Below, piece by piece: positions 1-6,345 of a DNA stretch of 37,283 bases. The stretch lies in contig JAGCXN010000027.1 of NCBI GenBank assembly GCA_017961265.1, positions 1 to 37,283 on the forward strand. The letters are read 5' to 3'. The position numbers were made by a program, and so were the translations under genes. Below the pieces are notes generated by a model that saw only the letters and a list, made by a program, of their open reading frames with translations, made no database searches and was not told where the DNA came from. How positions within the stretch are numbered: position 1 is the stretch's first letter; each line of letters begins with the position of its first letter. The DNA is from Bacteroidales bacterium (GTDB lineage Bacteria; Bacteroidota; Bacteroidia; Bacteroidales; WCHB1-69).

Positions 1-46
1 CCCCCCCCCGCTCCTCTTCCCATGATGATTATTGATGTGCTTCACC

Positions 47-77
47 ATTCCGTCGCGAGCGCAGCGAGAGACGGAAT
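47..77. repeat. Intergenic hairpin with 8-bp arms
   Basis: ATTCCGTC (47-54) and GACGGAAT (70-77) are perfect inverted arms. Inside them lies a second pairing between TCGC and GCGA. No gene is convincing in bases 1-475. This is one of several short GC-rich palindromes in the host spacers (compare 20226-20240). Its role is unknown. Confidence 0.5.
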
Positions 78-134
78 CCCCTGCTTAGTTGAGTCGTTGT
101 TCCTGCACAAGGACTTCTTCAATTTTCGATACAA

Positions 135-175
135 CTACCCTGCACTTCGTGCACCCCTTCTTAAACAAGAAGGGG
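135..175. repeat. Dispersed double-hairpin element, copy 1
   Basis: It starts CTACCC, then a hairpin GCAC-TTC-GTGC, then a second hairpin CCCCTTCTT-AAAC-AAGAAGGGG. A second copy with the same order lies at 19481-19517. There the first stem reads GCCC-TAC-GGGC, so an A-T pair has become a C-G pair with both arms changed together. The second hairpin could also work as a terminator, but no long T tract follows it. Confidence 0.6.
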
Positions 176-336
176 AATATTCTTGTGCGCCAGCCCGCGG
201 CACGGGCGGCAGGTACGGAAGAAAGGGGAGTGTTATGCCGCGGAAATGAAAAAGGGTCCAAACCATCCTGTTTGTTCCCCGAAGGGCGTCCACACAATAT
301 AGTGCGATCTTGGTGACATGTTTAAACCCTCAAATT

Positions 337-424
337 AATGTGCCCAAATTTGGACGGCAGCGAAGCACACCGTCAGCTGCAATTGAGACAGCTCCAATTA
401 GTTAACTACAAAGCCGGGCACATT
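337..424 (-). ncRNA. Possible structured RNA with three helices
   Basis: A perfect 9-bp closing stem pairs 337-345 (AATGTGCCC) with 416-424 (GGGCACATT). Inside it are two adjacent hairpins, 353-357 with 370-374 (GACGG/CCGTC) and 375-379 with 389-393 (AGCTG/CAGCT). A Bacteroidota-type -7 box on the minus strand at 460-467 would start a transcript just upstream, which is why the minus strand is chosen. An alternative pairing around 381-400 competes with the 375-393 hairpin. I do not recognise it as tmRNA, RNase P RNA, 4.5S RNA or a known riboswitch. It could be a free RNA or the leader of a gene beyond the window start. Confidence 0.4.
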
Positions 425-459
425 CCATTACTTTGCAGTCCATCACTAATAAGGCGCGG

Positions 460-467
460 CAAAAATA
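460..467 (-). promoter_or_regulatory. -7 promoter box (TATTTTTG) on minus strand
   Basis: CAAAAATA on the plus strand reads TATTTTTG followed by CCGCGCC on the minus strand. This is the form seen at most promoters in this window. It lies just past the stop of the 476-817 gene and points toward the structured element at 337-424. No clear -33 TTTG is seen. Confidence 0.45.
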
Positions 468-475
468 CAACTTTT

Positions 476-817
476 TTATTCTGGAAAGTTAGTATCAGGA
501 AATTTCTTCTTTATGATTTCCAATACTTCCTTTTCCAAATCCTTGTATTCAAAATCTTTGTAATCCTTTGATGTCGAAATTGTTTCCCATTTGCTGCAAT
601 CAAGGAATTCAAAATTTTTATCGCAAGGAATTAACTCCGAAGTCCAAGGATCATCATGTCTCCATCTTAAATAGATACACCAGATTTTTTCATATTTATC
701 TTGGAAGTAATAATAAATCTGTGAAGGACACCAAAGAAGTTCCTCCAAAAATTCGTTCATTTTTATTTTCTCCAAATTTTCCTGCTTGCTGCGGAGCAAT
801 GCCTCTACTAAATCCAT
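476..817 (-). CDS. Hypothetical protein beside the chromosomal dif site
   Basis: 113-aa acidic and aromatic-rich soluble protein with no signal peptide or membrane segment. It has a tryptophan-rich middle (CIYLRWRHDDPW around residues 47-58) and a charged, lysine/glutamate-rich C-terminus. An in-frame stop lies two codons before the ATG, so the start is well bounded. It is the last chromosomal gene before the provirus, and its start is only about 20 bp from the dif site at 838-865. Integration has therefore replaced whatever lay upstream of it. I do not recognise the family. Size and composition would fit an immunity-type or accessory protein, but that is a guess. The overlapping plus-strand reading frame is treated as spurious. 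Confidence 0.6.
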   Translation of the reverse strand: MDLVEALLRSKQENLEKIKMNEFLEELLWCPSQIYYYFQDKYEKIWCIYLRWRHDDPWTSELIPCDKNFEFLDCSKWETISTSKDYKDFEYKDLEKEVLEIIKKKFPDTNFPE

Positions 818-837
818 TTGATTTTATGCTGCCAAGA

Positions 838-865
838 ATGTCCGATAATTGCGGTTATGACAGCA
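838..865 (+). other. attL: hybrid dif site at left end of provirus
   Basis: The chromosomal XerC-side arm (ATGTCCGATAA, 838-848) and central TTGCGG (849-854) are followed by a phage-derived XerD-side arm, TTATGACAGCA (855-865). That last arm keeps only the first five bases of the canonical TTATGTTAAAT. The 15-bp core ATAATTGCGGTTATG (845-859) is identical to 8201-8215, and the match extends to 19 of 20 bases (840-859 with 8196-8215). Confidence 0.85.
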
Positions 866-1233
866 CAAAAAACACTGACATTTTCGACGATCTACAACAC
901 AATAATTATACAACATGGGCGTGTAAATATTTGTTGTCCCTTACAAGCCGCAGAGAGCTAAAAAAATGTCTCGATATTGCAGATGTGCAGGCCATAGAAC
1001 GGACCGCCAAAATTTTTGTCGATTTACATGAAGATTATGTACCGCGCTTTCCGCGAGCACGTTACACGGGCGCCGCTTCTCTAATAGCGGCGCACCGAAA
1101 TTTAGAAATAGAGAAAGAGATCCTGCCTTGGGGATTACGTGTAAAATACAAAAAAGTACGTATTGACATGAGACGACGGGAGGCCGAAAGGTGGGACAAT
1201 AGGATCGATAGTTTAGCAATGACAAATTTTTAA
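845..1233 (+). CDS. Displaced C-terminal part of Rep (no start codon here)
   Basis: From the shared core this frame reads NCGY then 124 further codons (859-1230) to a TAA at 1231. It is in exactly the frame in which Rep enters the same core at 8201-8215. In the excised circle the two would join into one 458-aa Rep, with residues 335-458 coming from here. The segment is rich in Lys, Arg and Trp and looks like a basic helical domain. In the integrated state it has no initiation codon of its own near the start; the upstream in-frame sequence is chromosomal antisense. The stop is only 4 nt before the next phage gene at 1238, which fits an uninterrupted operon in the circle. Confidence 0.75.
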
Positions 1234-1237
1234 CCTT

Positions 1238-1438
1238 ATGCCGCACGGAAAAAAACTCACACAGGGCCAGCGTGATGTTATTTGGGCCTATTACTGTATA
1301 AAATTACGTTCTTACCCCCACCGCCGGAAAAAACTCTACGAAGAAATTGCGCTGGCTTGCGGTTTTTGTGGCTGGCAAACCGTGTACAATGTTATACGTA
1401 AAAAAACGGACGAATTACAATACAAACTTTTTGAATAA
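1238..1438 (+). CDS. Small HTH-like phage protein A
   Basis: 66-aa basic protein. The C-terminal half (EEIALACGFCGWQTVYNVIRKK) looks like a helix-turn-helix, with a recognition helix around QTVYNVIRKK. It shares the pattern C-x-x-QT-x-YN-(V/I)-x-RKK with the protein at 2036-2230, so the two are probably paralogues. It starts 4 nt after the Rep C-terminal part and is the first complete early gene. The likely role is a DNA-binding regulator or accessory replication factor; this is inferred only from size, charge and position. No family is recognised with certainty. Confidence 0.6.
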   Translation: MPHGKKLTQGQRDVIWAYYCIKLRSYPHRRKKLYEEIALACGFCGWQTVYNVIRKKTDELQYKLFE

Positions 1439-1447
1439 CGGGTAATT

Positions 1448-1672
1448 ATGGCAAAAAATAGCGTTATCGGCTTTCGTTGTTCTGAACAATGGTTCAAGGA
1501 TCTGGCCGACTACCTGACAAAAGAAGGTATAAGCAAAACAGAACTTTTTGAAAAGTTATTGTATATTTTATTTGTTGCTATGAGCCGCGACGAACTGAAG
1601 GATTTTACAGTGCGCGGGAAATTTGACCGCTCTATGCAATTTTTTAATGAAACACTATCTAAAACAAAATAA
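1448..1672 (+). CDS. Ribbon-helix-helix-like small protein
   Basis: 74 aa. The N-terminal part, a short strand (SVIGFRCSE) followed by two predicted helices (QWFKDLADYLTKEGI and KTELFEKLLYILF), has the layout of an Arc/MetJ-type RHH domain. Such domains bind DNA as dimers. The C-terminus is short and charged. It sits 9 nt after gene 1238 and 2 nt before ssb in a tight operon. A role as a phage regulator is plausible but inferred. Length fits small RHH regulators. Confidence 0.55.
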   Translation: MAKNSVIGFRCSEQWFKDLADYLTKEGISKTELFEKLLYILFVAMSRDELKDFTVRGKFDRSMQFFNETLSKTK

Positions 1673-1674
1673 TT

Positions 1675-2046
1675 ATGGTACAGACAAATTTAATTGGCCG
1701 TCTTGGTGCAGACGCAACAAGTAAAGAGTTTCCCGAAATTGGCCGCTTTGCAATCAATTTCACAGTGTGCGTGAACGTGCGCAAAAAAAACAACGTGGGC
1801 GTTTATGAGGATTTCCCGCAATGGTACAAAGTAACGTATTTTTGCAAATCTACGGCGTTATTGCTATATTTGAAGAAGGGGGCGCAGGTTTTTGTATCGG
1901 GTGAACCACTTTTTGAAAGTTATGTAAGTCAAACCACAAACGCCACGGTTTTTTCAGTGACCGTTACGGCGTCTCGCGTTGAGCTGTTAGGATCCAAACA
2001 AGAAGAACTATCGAAACAAGAAGAAGGGAAAAAGAATGAGAGGTAG
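1675..2046 (+). CDS. ssb: Single-stranded DNA-binding protein
   Basis: 123 aa with the OB-fold pattern of bacterial SSB: NLIGRLGADATSKE near the start, FTVCVNVRKK in the middle, then QWYKVTYFCKSTALLLYLKKGAQVFVSGEP, and a strand ending VTASRVELLG. The C-terminal tail is short and charged (KQEEGKKNER) and lacks the acidic DDDIPF-type tip, so it probably does not recruit the usual host SSB partners. It would coat viral ssDNA during rolling-circle replication. The 3' end overlaps the next gene by 11 nt. Divergence from host-type SSB and its operon position mark it as phage-encoded. Confidence 0.85.
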   Translation: MVQTNLIGRLGADATSKEFPEIGRFAINFTVCVNVRKKNNVGVYEDFPQWYKVTYFCKSTALLLYLKKGAQVFVSGEPLFESYVSQTTNATVFSVTVTASRVELLGSKQEELSKQEEGKKNER

Positions 2047-2230
2047 TAAATTTAATGATGAAACCCAGTTTAATATCGTGATGGAGGTAGTTAATTTATT
2101 AAATGCTAACGTGCCAAAAAAAACAGCTTATGCGCGGGCAGCTATACACAACCATTGCAGCCCGCAAACGGCGTACAATATTTTTGTACGTTACCGAAAA
2201 AAAAACAAGTTATGGCTGTGTTTTGACTAA
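2036..2230 (+). CDS. Small HTH-like phage protein B
   Basis: 64-aa basic protein whose C-terminal half (YARAAIHNHCSPQTAYNIFVRYRKK) resembles a helix-turn-helix. It is similar to the 1238-1438 product in the motif C-x-x-QT-x-YN and in the RKK tail, suggesting duplication within the phage. The start lies inside the end of ssb in another frame (11-nt overlap), so translation is probably coupled. Function unknown; DNA binding is an inference. Confidence 0.6.
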   Translation: MRGSKFNDETQFNIVMEVVNLLNANVPKKTAYARAAIHNHCSPQTAYNIFVRYRKKNKLWLCFD

Positions 2231-2263
2231 TAACGCAGAAACTTTAAAATTAAATTGAAAGAA

Positions 2264-2689
2264 ATGGAAACAAACGACTTTGAAAAATTGATGGAAGAAG
2301 CGCCGCAAAGAGCGGACGCCGGAAAAATTGAAATGATCGAACAGGCCGCCGGCGATACTGTCGGCGGATCTGTCGAGGATCCAGTGCCGGATCCGGAACC
2401 AAAAACAATAACTATGAGCGTCGGACAATTCGGCGCGACGGTTGCGGGACTTTATTGTAGCGTGTCGGATTTCGTGTACAAAAAAGTAAAAAAGACCGAA
2501 ACGGCGCCGGCGTGGTCGGATATGGAACGCGAACAGTTAAATTCGGCAATTACGCCCGTTTTAGAGCAATATAATATAACCGTTTCGCCGCTAACTAATT
2601 TAATTATGACGTTGGCCGTAATTGAGGCAATGCGTTACACACAACCAACAAAAAAAGCCGCTGAAATAATCGAGAATGCGACAGAGTAA
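2264..2689 (+). CDS. Hypothetical phage protein before the ATPase
   Basis: 141 aa from the ATG at 2264; a TTG three codons upstream is possible but less likely. The N-terminal third is acidic and disordered (a run with EDPVPDPEP near residues 38-46). The rest looks helical, with a hydrophobic stretch (LTNLIMTLAVIEAMRY) near residues 108-123. It overlaps the packaging ATPase by 14 nt, so the two proteins are probably made together. A partner in packaging or a minor virion protein is possible, but I do not recognise the family. Confidence 0.65.
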   Translation: METNDFEKLMEEAPQRADAGKIEMIEQAAGDTVGGSVEDPVPDPEPKTITMSVGQFGATVAGLYCSVSDFVYKKVKKTETAPAWSDMEREQLNSAITPVLEQYNITVSPLTNLIMTLAVIEAMRYTQPTKKAAEIIENATE

Positions 2690-3146
2690 AATTGTAGTGA
2701 TTGTCGGCGGGCGTGGTACGGGGAAAACAACGTATTTAGAGAAACTTTGCCCAAAAGATAGTACAGTCGTCGAAATGTTCATAACAGACCGTTACACGGG
2801 CGGCGATTACAGGCGTATAATGTACGATAATTTGAAACTTTCCGACTGTATCAATACAACGCTTATTTTAGAGGACGCAACACAAATTACGGCGGCAAAT
2901 TCAACCAGGTTTTTAAAACAAATTATTGTCAGCTCGAAACAGTTGGGAAGTGACGTTTTTTTGGTCTTTCACAGCGTAAATTTTATCCCGGTCTTTGTGT
3001 TGGCCATGTTCGATTTTATGGTACTTTTCGACAGCGAAAAGGCAGGAAAAAAACCGGCTTTGGCGCCGTATGCTGACAAAATAAACAAGTTATTACTCCG
3101 AAAACATAAGAAGTTTACGCCGTGCGGAGTACTCGAAAATTTGTAA
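2676..3146 (+). CDS. Minimal P-loop ATPase, probable genome packaging
   Basis: 156 aa. Walker A is GGRGTGKTT at residues 11-19 and Walker B is LILED at 63-67. A later segment, RFLKQIIVSSKQLGSDVFLVFHS (78-100), matches the arginine/sensor strand region of FtsK/HerA-type (A32-like) and Zot-like ATPases. It is much shorter than cellular FtsK. The C-terminal LAMFDFMVLFD (109-119) may touch the membrane. In double-jelly-roll viruses this ATPase class packages the genome. Zot/pI-like assembly ATPase of filamentous phages is the main alternative, but no filamentous coat genes are seen. It is the last gene before a terminator. Confidence 0.7.
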   Translation: MRQSKIVVIVGGRGTGKTTYLEKLCPKDSTVVEMFITDRYTGGDYRRIMYDNLKLSDCINTTLILEDATQITAANSTRFLKQIIVSSKQLGSDVFLVFHSVNFIPVFVLAMFDFMVLFDSEKAGKKPALAPYADKINKLLLRKHKKFTPCGVLENL

Positions 3147-3153
3147 AAGTTGT

Positions 3154-3169
3154 GTAAACGTTTGTTTAC
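3154..3169 (+). repeat. Hairpin GTAAAC-GTTT-GTTTAC
   Basis: A perfect 6-bp inverted repeat directly after the ATPase gene, just ahead of the terminator at 3177-3217. It may be part of that terminator region or a small structure in single-stranded viral DNA. Confidence 0.45.
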
Positions 3170-3176
3170 CCAAAAG

Positions 3177-3217
3177 AAAAAAACGGAATTTTTTTTAACA
3201 AAAGTTCCGTTTTTTTT
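3177..3217 (+). terminator. Intrinsic terminator after the early operon
   Basis: AAAACGGAA (ending 3188) pairs with TTCCGTTTT (from 3205), followed by a T run to 3217. It separates the early genes (replication, ATPase) from the virion genes. Confidence 0.8.
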
Positions 3218-3220
3218 ACA

Positions 3221-3228
3221 TATACTTG
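3221..3228 (+). promoter_or_regulatory. Weak -7 promoter box (TATACTTG) for virion genes
   Basis: This is one mismatch from TAnnTTTG, placed between the terminator and the gene at 3268. No good -33 box is visible because a T run fills that region. A promoter is expected here on layout grounds. Confidence 0.4.
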
Positions 3229-3267
3229 CCACCTGAATTTATTTATTACAAACCCAAAAAAAAAATT

Positions 3268-3387
3268 ATGAGCACAAAATCAATTTTAATTACTGCGGCT
3301 GTTGCCGCCGCCGTCGTGCTGGCGATGGATTTCATTTTGCCCGTTAAGATCACCGAAGAGGGAACCGGAACCCGTTTCGCAAAGTAA
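3268..3387 (+). CDS. 39-aa single-pass membrane protein
   Basis: Short gene just upstream of the capsid gene: ATG at 3268, TAA at 3385-3387. The product starts MSTKSILITAAVAAAVVLAM and has one hydrophobic segment (about residues 5-20), then a short charged tail ending FAK. It is 18 nt before the capsid gene and has no better alternative frame. Membrane-containing phages often encode such mini-proteins in the virion membrane. The function here is inferred from context only. Confidence 0.6.
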   Translation: MSTKSILITAAVAAAVVLAMDFILPVKITEEGTGTRFAK

Positions 3388-3405
3388 AAAAGAAAGGAGT
3401 TTATT

Positions 3406-4326
3406 ATGAGTGGACAAGTAAACACAAAATTTATTGCTAATCCGTCGTTCGGTATTCAGAACGTCGGAAAACAGACCCTGACATTGGGTTTTATGCCGTG
3501 TGTGCGTGCAGCTGCAAACAATGATGACAAATATGTCGGTTTTAACGACATTTCGATCCCGTTTATGAAAGCGGCATTTGTTAGTTTGCTGATGACAACA
3601 AATGTAATTCCAGATGCCACGCTGGGAATGTACCCAACCGCAAAAAAAATCAGCCTTGCGCCAGCCATGAAGTTGAAGGTTGGCCAAAAAGTTGGAGATA
3701 CCACCACAAGAACAGACATTGACTGGCCGGCGCTTGGTGTTTTGTTCGATTTTCTCGAACAAAACCCAATCCATGTGACAAAATTAAACGTTCGCGCTTC
3801 TTCAATTGCTCTGCTTCCTTCAACGATGGAAGTTTTGACCCCAAATATTTTCAATGGGCAGTATGACAGGCAGGTCGTAAACATTGTTGCAGACACAAAT
3901 ATGTACCAAAACCAAAGCAACATTGTTACGCTTGATTGCGATTTCTACATCACAAGAAGCAGCGTTTTACGCGTGGATTCCTCTCACTCTCAACTTGTTA
4001 CTTCTCAAAGTCCGTACAGCCTTGATATGGATTTCACCTTCGACAAATATTTGTCTTTGGAGAAAGCACTCGTGGAAAATTACGAGCTTCTCACAACGCA
4101 GGCGGGAATGGCCGCAGCCATTTCGGAAGAAGTTGCCGCCGTGAACGCAAAAACAAACGACGTTGCAGGCTTGCAAACTATGCAAGTTGTTGCACGCGGG
4201 CCCGCTGTTAAGGTTTGGACGCCTGTGTTTGGTACTCCCGCTTCTCGTCAGCCCCAGACCACAAAAGGCGATGTTTCGGCGCTGGTATCCGTACAACCGC
4301 GATACACTCGAGGCGAAAATATTTAA
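3406..4326 (+). CDS. Probable major capsid protein (306 aa)
   Basis: The largest virion-region gene, placed first in the structural module between a promoter region and a terminator. The protein is rich in beta-strand-type sequence, Thr, Val and Asn, with almost no Cys and no signal peptide or membrane segment. The last ~60 residues are Ala/Thr/Gln-rich and probably flexible. About 300 aa is the size of double-jelly-roll capsid proteins such as those of FLiP and PM2, and far shorter than the microvirus F protein (~500 aa or more). No single motif proves the fold, so the call rests on size, position, composition and neighbours (ATPase, membrane proteins, lysozyme). A different abundant virion protein is the alternative. 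Confidence 0.65.
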   Translation: MSGQVNTKFIANPSFGIQNVGKQTLTLGFMPCVRAAANNDDKYVGFNDISIPFMKAAFVSLLMTTNVIPDATLGMYPTAKKISLAPAMKLKVGQKVGDTTTRTDIDWPALGVLFDFLEQNPIHVTKLNVRASSIALLPSTMEVLTPNIFNGQYDRQVVNIVADTNMYQNQSNIVTLDCDFYITRSSVLRVDSSHSQLVTSQSPYSLDMDFTFDKYLSLEKALVENYELLTTQAGMAAAISEEVAAVNAKTNDVAGLQTMQVVARGPAVKVWTPVFGTPASRQPQTTKGDVSALVSVQPRYTRGENI

Positions 4327-4334
4327 AAATCATT

Positions 4335-4369
4335 GGGGCGGGTAACGCCGCCCCTTTTATTTTTTTTCT
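4335..4369 (+). terminator. Terminator/attenuator directly after capsid gene
   Basis: GGGGCGG (4335-4341), loop GTAACG, CCGCCCC (4348-4354), then TTTTATTTTTTTT. The next gene starts at 4370, right at the end of the T run. Partial read-through would give high capsid and lower minor-protein expression. Confidence 0.85.
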
Positions 4370-4729
4370 ATGGCACAAATAATGACCTTTGACGAGTACG
4401 TTTTGAAGCTGTACGACACAAACGGAAACGGCAAGATCGACCGCGACGGGAGAGGGGAGTATACAGCTTGGAAACGTGCACTAAATAATAAAAATATTGC
4501 CAACACGCGGCAAGGCTACGCGGAATACGTGGCGTTAATGGAGAGGACAAACCAAAACCAACGCGCGGCGGACACACAACAGGCGTTAATTGCGGCCGCC
4601 GGTTCCGGTAACGAGGCCGCGCAAACATTTTTGACCGGTGAAAGCACATTAGGCACAATTAAAAACATTATGTTATATGTTGTTGCCGGTGCCGCCTTGA
4701 TTGCTTTTCTAATTTTGAGAAAGAAATGA
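4370..4729 (+). CDS. Membrane protein with EF-hand-like loop
   Basis: 119 aa. Residues 16-27 read DTNGNGKIDRDG, an EF-hand/dockerin-type calcium loop with Asp/Asn at positions 1, 3 and 5, Gly at 6 and Ile at 8. A helical, Gln/Ala-rich middle follows. The C-terminus has one membrane segment (about residues 98-115, NIMLYVVAGAALIAFLIL) ending RKK. The tail anchor suggests a virion-membrane protein with its N-terminal domain facing the capsid or genome. Calcium binding is inferred from the motif. Its stop overlaps the next start (ATGA). Confidence 0.65.
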   Translation: MAQIMTFDEYVLKLYDTNGNGKIDRDGRGEYTAWKRALNNKNIANTRQGYAEYVALMERTNQNQRAADTQQALIAAAGSGNEAAQTFLTGESTLGTIKNIMLYVVAGAALIAFLILRKK

Positions 4730-5055
4730 AAGACAGTACTATTATAATTATTGCGGTTGTGGGTTTTGTCCTTTTCCGTATGTATCAAAAAGGTTTGTTT
4801 TCTTCAACAACCTACGCGGGAGGGGATAAATATACCCAATACGCTAACGCGTTGCAAGGACTTGCCAACAATGCAACGGGTAATTTTTTGGCCGTACATA
4901 GCGGTATTTCGCAGGGAATAAACGACCAAATCAATACGTCTGTAAATACGGCGTTGGGAGCTGTGACAAATTGGGCGCAAATGTCACAGGACAACAAAAA
5001 CAGAAACGATCAGCGAGAGTTTGATCAGTTCCAGCAAATTTTAGCCACAATTTAG
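4726..5055 (+). CDS. N-terminally anchored small virion-region protein
   Basis: 109 aa. The N-terminal membrane segment (about residues 5-18, TIIIIAVVGFVLF) is followed by a Gln/Asn/Ala-rich soluble region and a charged helical tail (NRNDQREFDQFQQ). The 4-nt overlap with the previous gene indicates translational coupling. It is one of a run of five consecutive one-pass membrane proteins (4370-6335), which suggests an internal-membrane virion. Family not recognised. Confidence 0.6.
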   Translation: MKDSTIIIIAVVGFVLFRMYQKGLFSSTTYAGGDKYTQYANALQGLANNATGNFLAVHSGISQGINDQINTSVNTALGAVTNWAQMSQDNKNRNDQREFDQFQQILATI

Positions 5056-5056
5056 T

Positions 5057-5503
5057 ATGAATAAGGATCTAATAATGAAATATGGGAAATACGTGTTGTT
5101 AGCTTTGGCCGCGTATCTCATTTATAAAAAACTGAAAAAAACCAACCTTTTCGGCGTGAACAAGTCACAAAGTGAAATAACGCGAATGCTTGAAGAAGAT
5201 GAGAGTTTGCAAGTACAAGGAACTGCAACACTTTCAGAACACGACGCCGCAAAGGTTGCCGAAACAATAAAAAACGCTTGGGGCGTTTTTAACGATGATG
5301 AGGAAGCAATTTACAGCGCTTTCCGACGTATTCGGAATTTGGCGGACTTGCTTCTCGTCATTGAAAAATACGGTTATTATCAATCTAACGCGCTGAACGC
5401 CGCCGAAGATCTGCCCACCTCATTACAAAAAAGATTGAGCCGCACAGAACGCGAAAAAGTGAACAAAATTTTGTCAGAAAGGGGGATCGACTATGCCTTT
5501 TAA
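5057..5503 (+). CDS. Membrane-anchored virion protein, annexin-like helical domain
   Basis: 148 aa. One membrane segment lies near the N-terminus (about residues 11-24, YVLLALAAYLIYKK). The soluble part has EAIYSAFRRIRNLADLLLVIEKYG (about residues 84-107), then a helix pair ending KILSERGI. The pattern of paired helices loosely recalls annexin-like repeats seen in some Bacteroidetes phage structural proteins; that link is weak. It begins 1 nt after the previous stop and overlaps the next gene by 11 nt. Confidence 0.6.
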   Translation: MNKDLIMKYGKYVLLALAAYLIYKKLKKTNLFGVNKSQSEITRMLEEDESLQVQGTATLSEHDAAKVAETIKNAWGVFNDDEEAIYSAFRRIRNLADLLLVIEKYGYYQSNALNAAEDLPTSLQKRLSRTEREKVNKILSERGIDYAF

Positions 5504-5828
5504 CGAAGATTATCAAAATGTAATGAATACAATTCGCGAAACCGGAAGCACGGCGGCGGAAGTTTACGCGGAAAAAAACACGGAAAGCGCAGCAAACAAC
5601 GAGAACACCGGCGGCAAATCTTCTGTTGATTGGGGAAAATTAGTAAACTCCTTTGCAGGTGCCGCGCAAAGCTATTTAGATAACCGCGAAACGGGGCGTA
5701 AATGGAACGATTTTAAAGTGAACGCCACCATCGACGAGGGCACACAAAAAACAATCATTATTGTAGTTTGTATTTTGGCCGGCGCGCTGGTGTTTTTCGG
5801 GTTGATGAATAACAAAAAACACAAGTAA
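5493..5828 (+). CDS. Tail-anchored virion-region protein
   Basis: 111 aa. The hydrophilic Glu/Asn/Thr-rich N-terminal 80 residues are followed by one membrane segment (about 86-104, TIIIVVCILAGALVFFGLM) and a basic tail (NNKKHK). It starts inside the end of the previous gene and ends directly against the next start, which lies at 5829. Probably a virion-membrane protein; no family recognised. Confidence 0.6.
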   Translation: MPFNEDYQNVMNTIRETGSTAAEVYAEKNTESAANNENTGGKSSVDWGKLVNSFAGAAQSYLDNRETGRKWNDFKVNATIDEGTQKTIIIVVCILAGALVFFGLMNNKKHK

Positions 5829-6335
5829 ATGAAACAAATTGTATTTGTTGGATCATTGGCCGTTGGCTTATTTCTGTTTTTGTATCTGCGTAAAAATAAG
5901 GAAGTTACAAAAAGCGACGGCGAAGCTGCGAAAATAATAAGCACGGGCACCGGATCAACAAGGGGACAACGCAACAACAACCCGTTTAATATCAGATACA
6001 ACGCGGCAAATAATTGGGTCGGCCAATTAGGATCTGACGGCGCCTTTTGTGTGTTTGATACAATGGGGCACGGCGTACGCGCTGGCGGGATCCTGCTACG
6101 AAACTATTTAAAACAGGGTAACAACACAATATCAAAGATACTGACAAAATTTGCGCCTACATCAGACAACAACAATACTTCAAAATATATTGCAGATGTT
6201 GAGAAGATGAGCGGAATAAACAAAGATGTTGTTTTGAAAAATTCTGACCTTTGGCGAATTGCAGTGCCTATGATGTATATTGAAAGCAAGTACAACGCAA
6301 CGGAGACGGACAAAGTTTATTTTGAAAACGCATAA
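5829..6335 (+). CDS. Membrane-anchored lysozyme/transglycosylase-like protein
   Basis: 168 aa. An N-terminal membrane segment (about residues 4-20) is followed by a catalytic-type domain beginning RGQRNNNPFNIRYNAANNW (about 45-63), then GAFCVFDTMGHGVRAGGILLRNYLK. The N-N-P-x-N-I-R opening and F-D-T-x-x-x-G-x-R-A stretch are typical of phage lysozyme-like/structural P5-type proteins. It would cut peptidoglycan during entry or exit. The anchor suggests it is part of the virion membrane rather than a free endolysin. In FLiP a transglycosylase gene also precedes the replication gene (from memory). Catalytic Glu not assigned. Confidence 0.7.
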   Translation: MKQIVFVGSLAVGLFLFLYLRKNKEVTKSDGEAAKIISTGTGSTRGQRNNNPFNIRYNAANNWVGQLGSDGAFCVFDTMGHGVRAGGILLRNYLKQGNNTISKILTKFAPTSDNNNTSKYIADVEKMSGINKDVVLKNSDLWRIAVPMMYIESKYNATETDKVYFENA

Positions 6336-6345
6336 ATAAAAAACT

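Noticed and set aside
85..316. Small frames on both strands at the window start
   Set aside because: They cross hairpin repeats, have no family features and no promoter fit.
337..424. Group II intron start (GTGCCCGGC resemblance)
   Set aside because: Only the first few bases match; no domain V and no maturase are seen.
568..1233. A 221-aa open frame across the left dif site
   Set aside because: Its first 92 codons are antisense to the chromosomal gene 476-817. Only the part after the core is viral (Rep C-terminus), so the full frame is a chance fusion.
3286..3923. Antisense frames over the capsid gene
   Set aside because: Typical shadows; the sense gene fits operon spacing and a following terminator.
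3406..4326. Microvirus-type capsid protein
   Set aside because: It is far too short for the F protein, and the element has an ATPase and many membrane proteins that microviruses lack.
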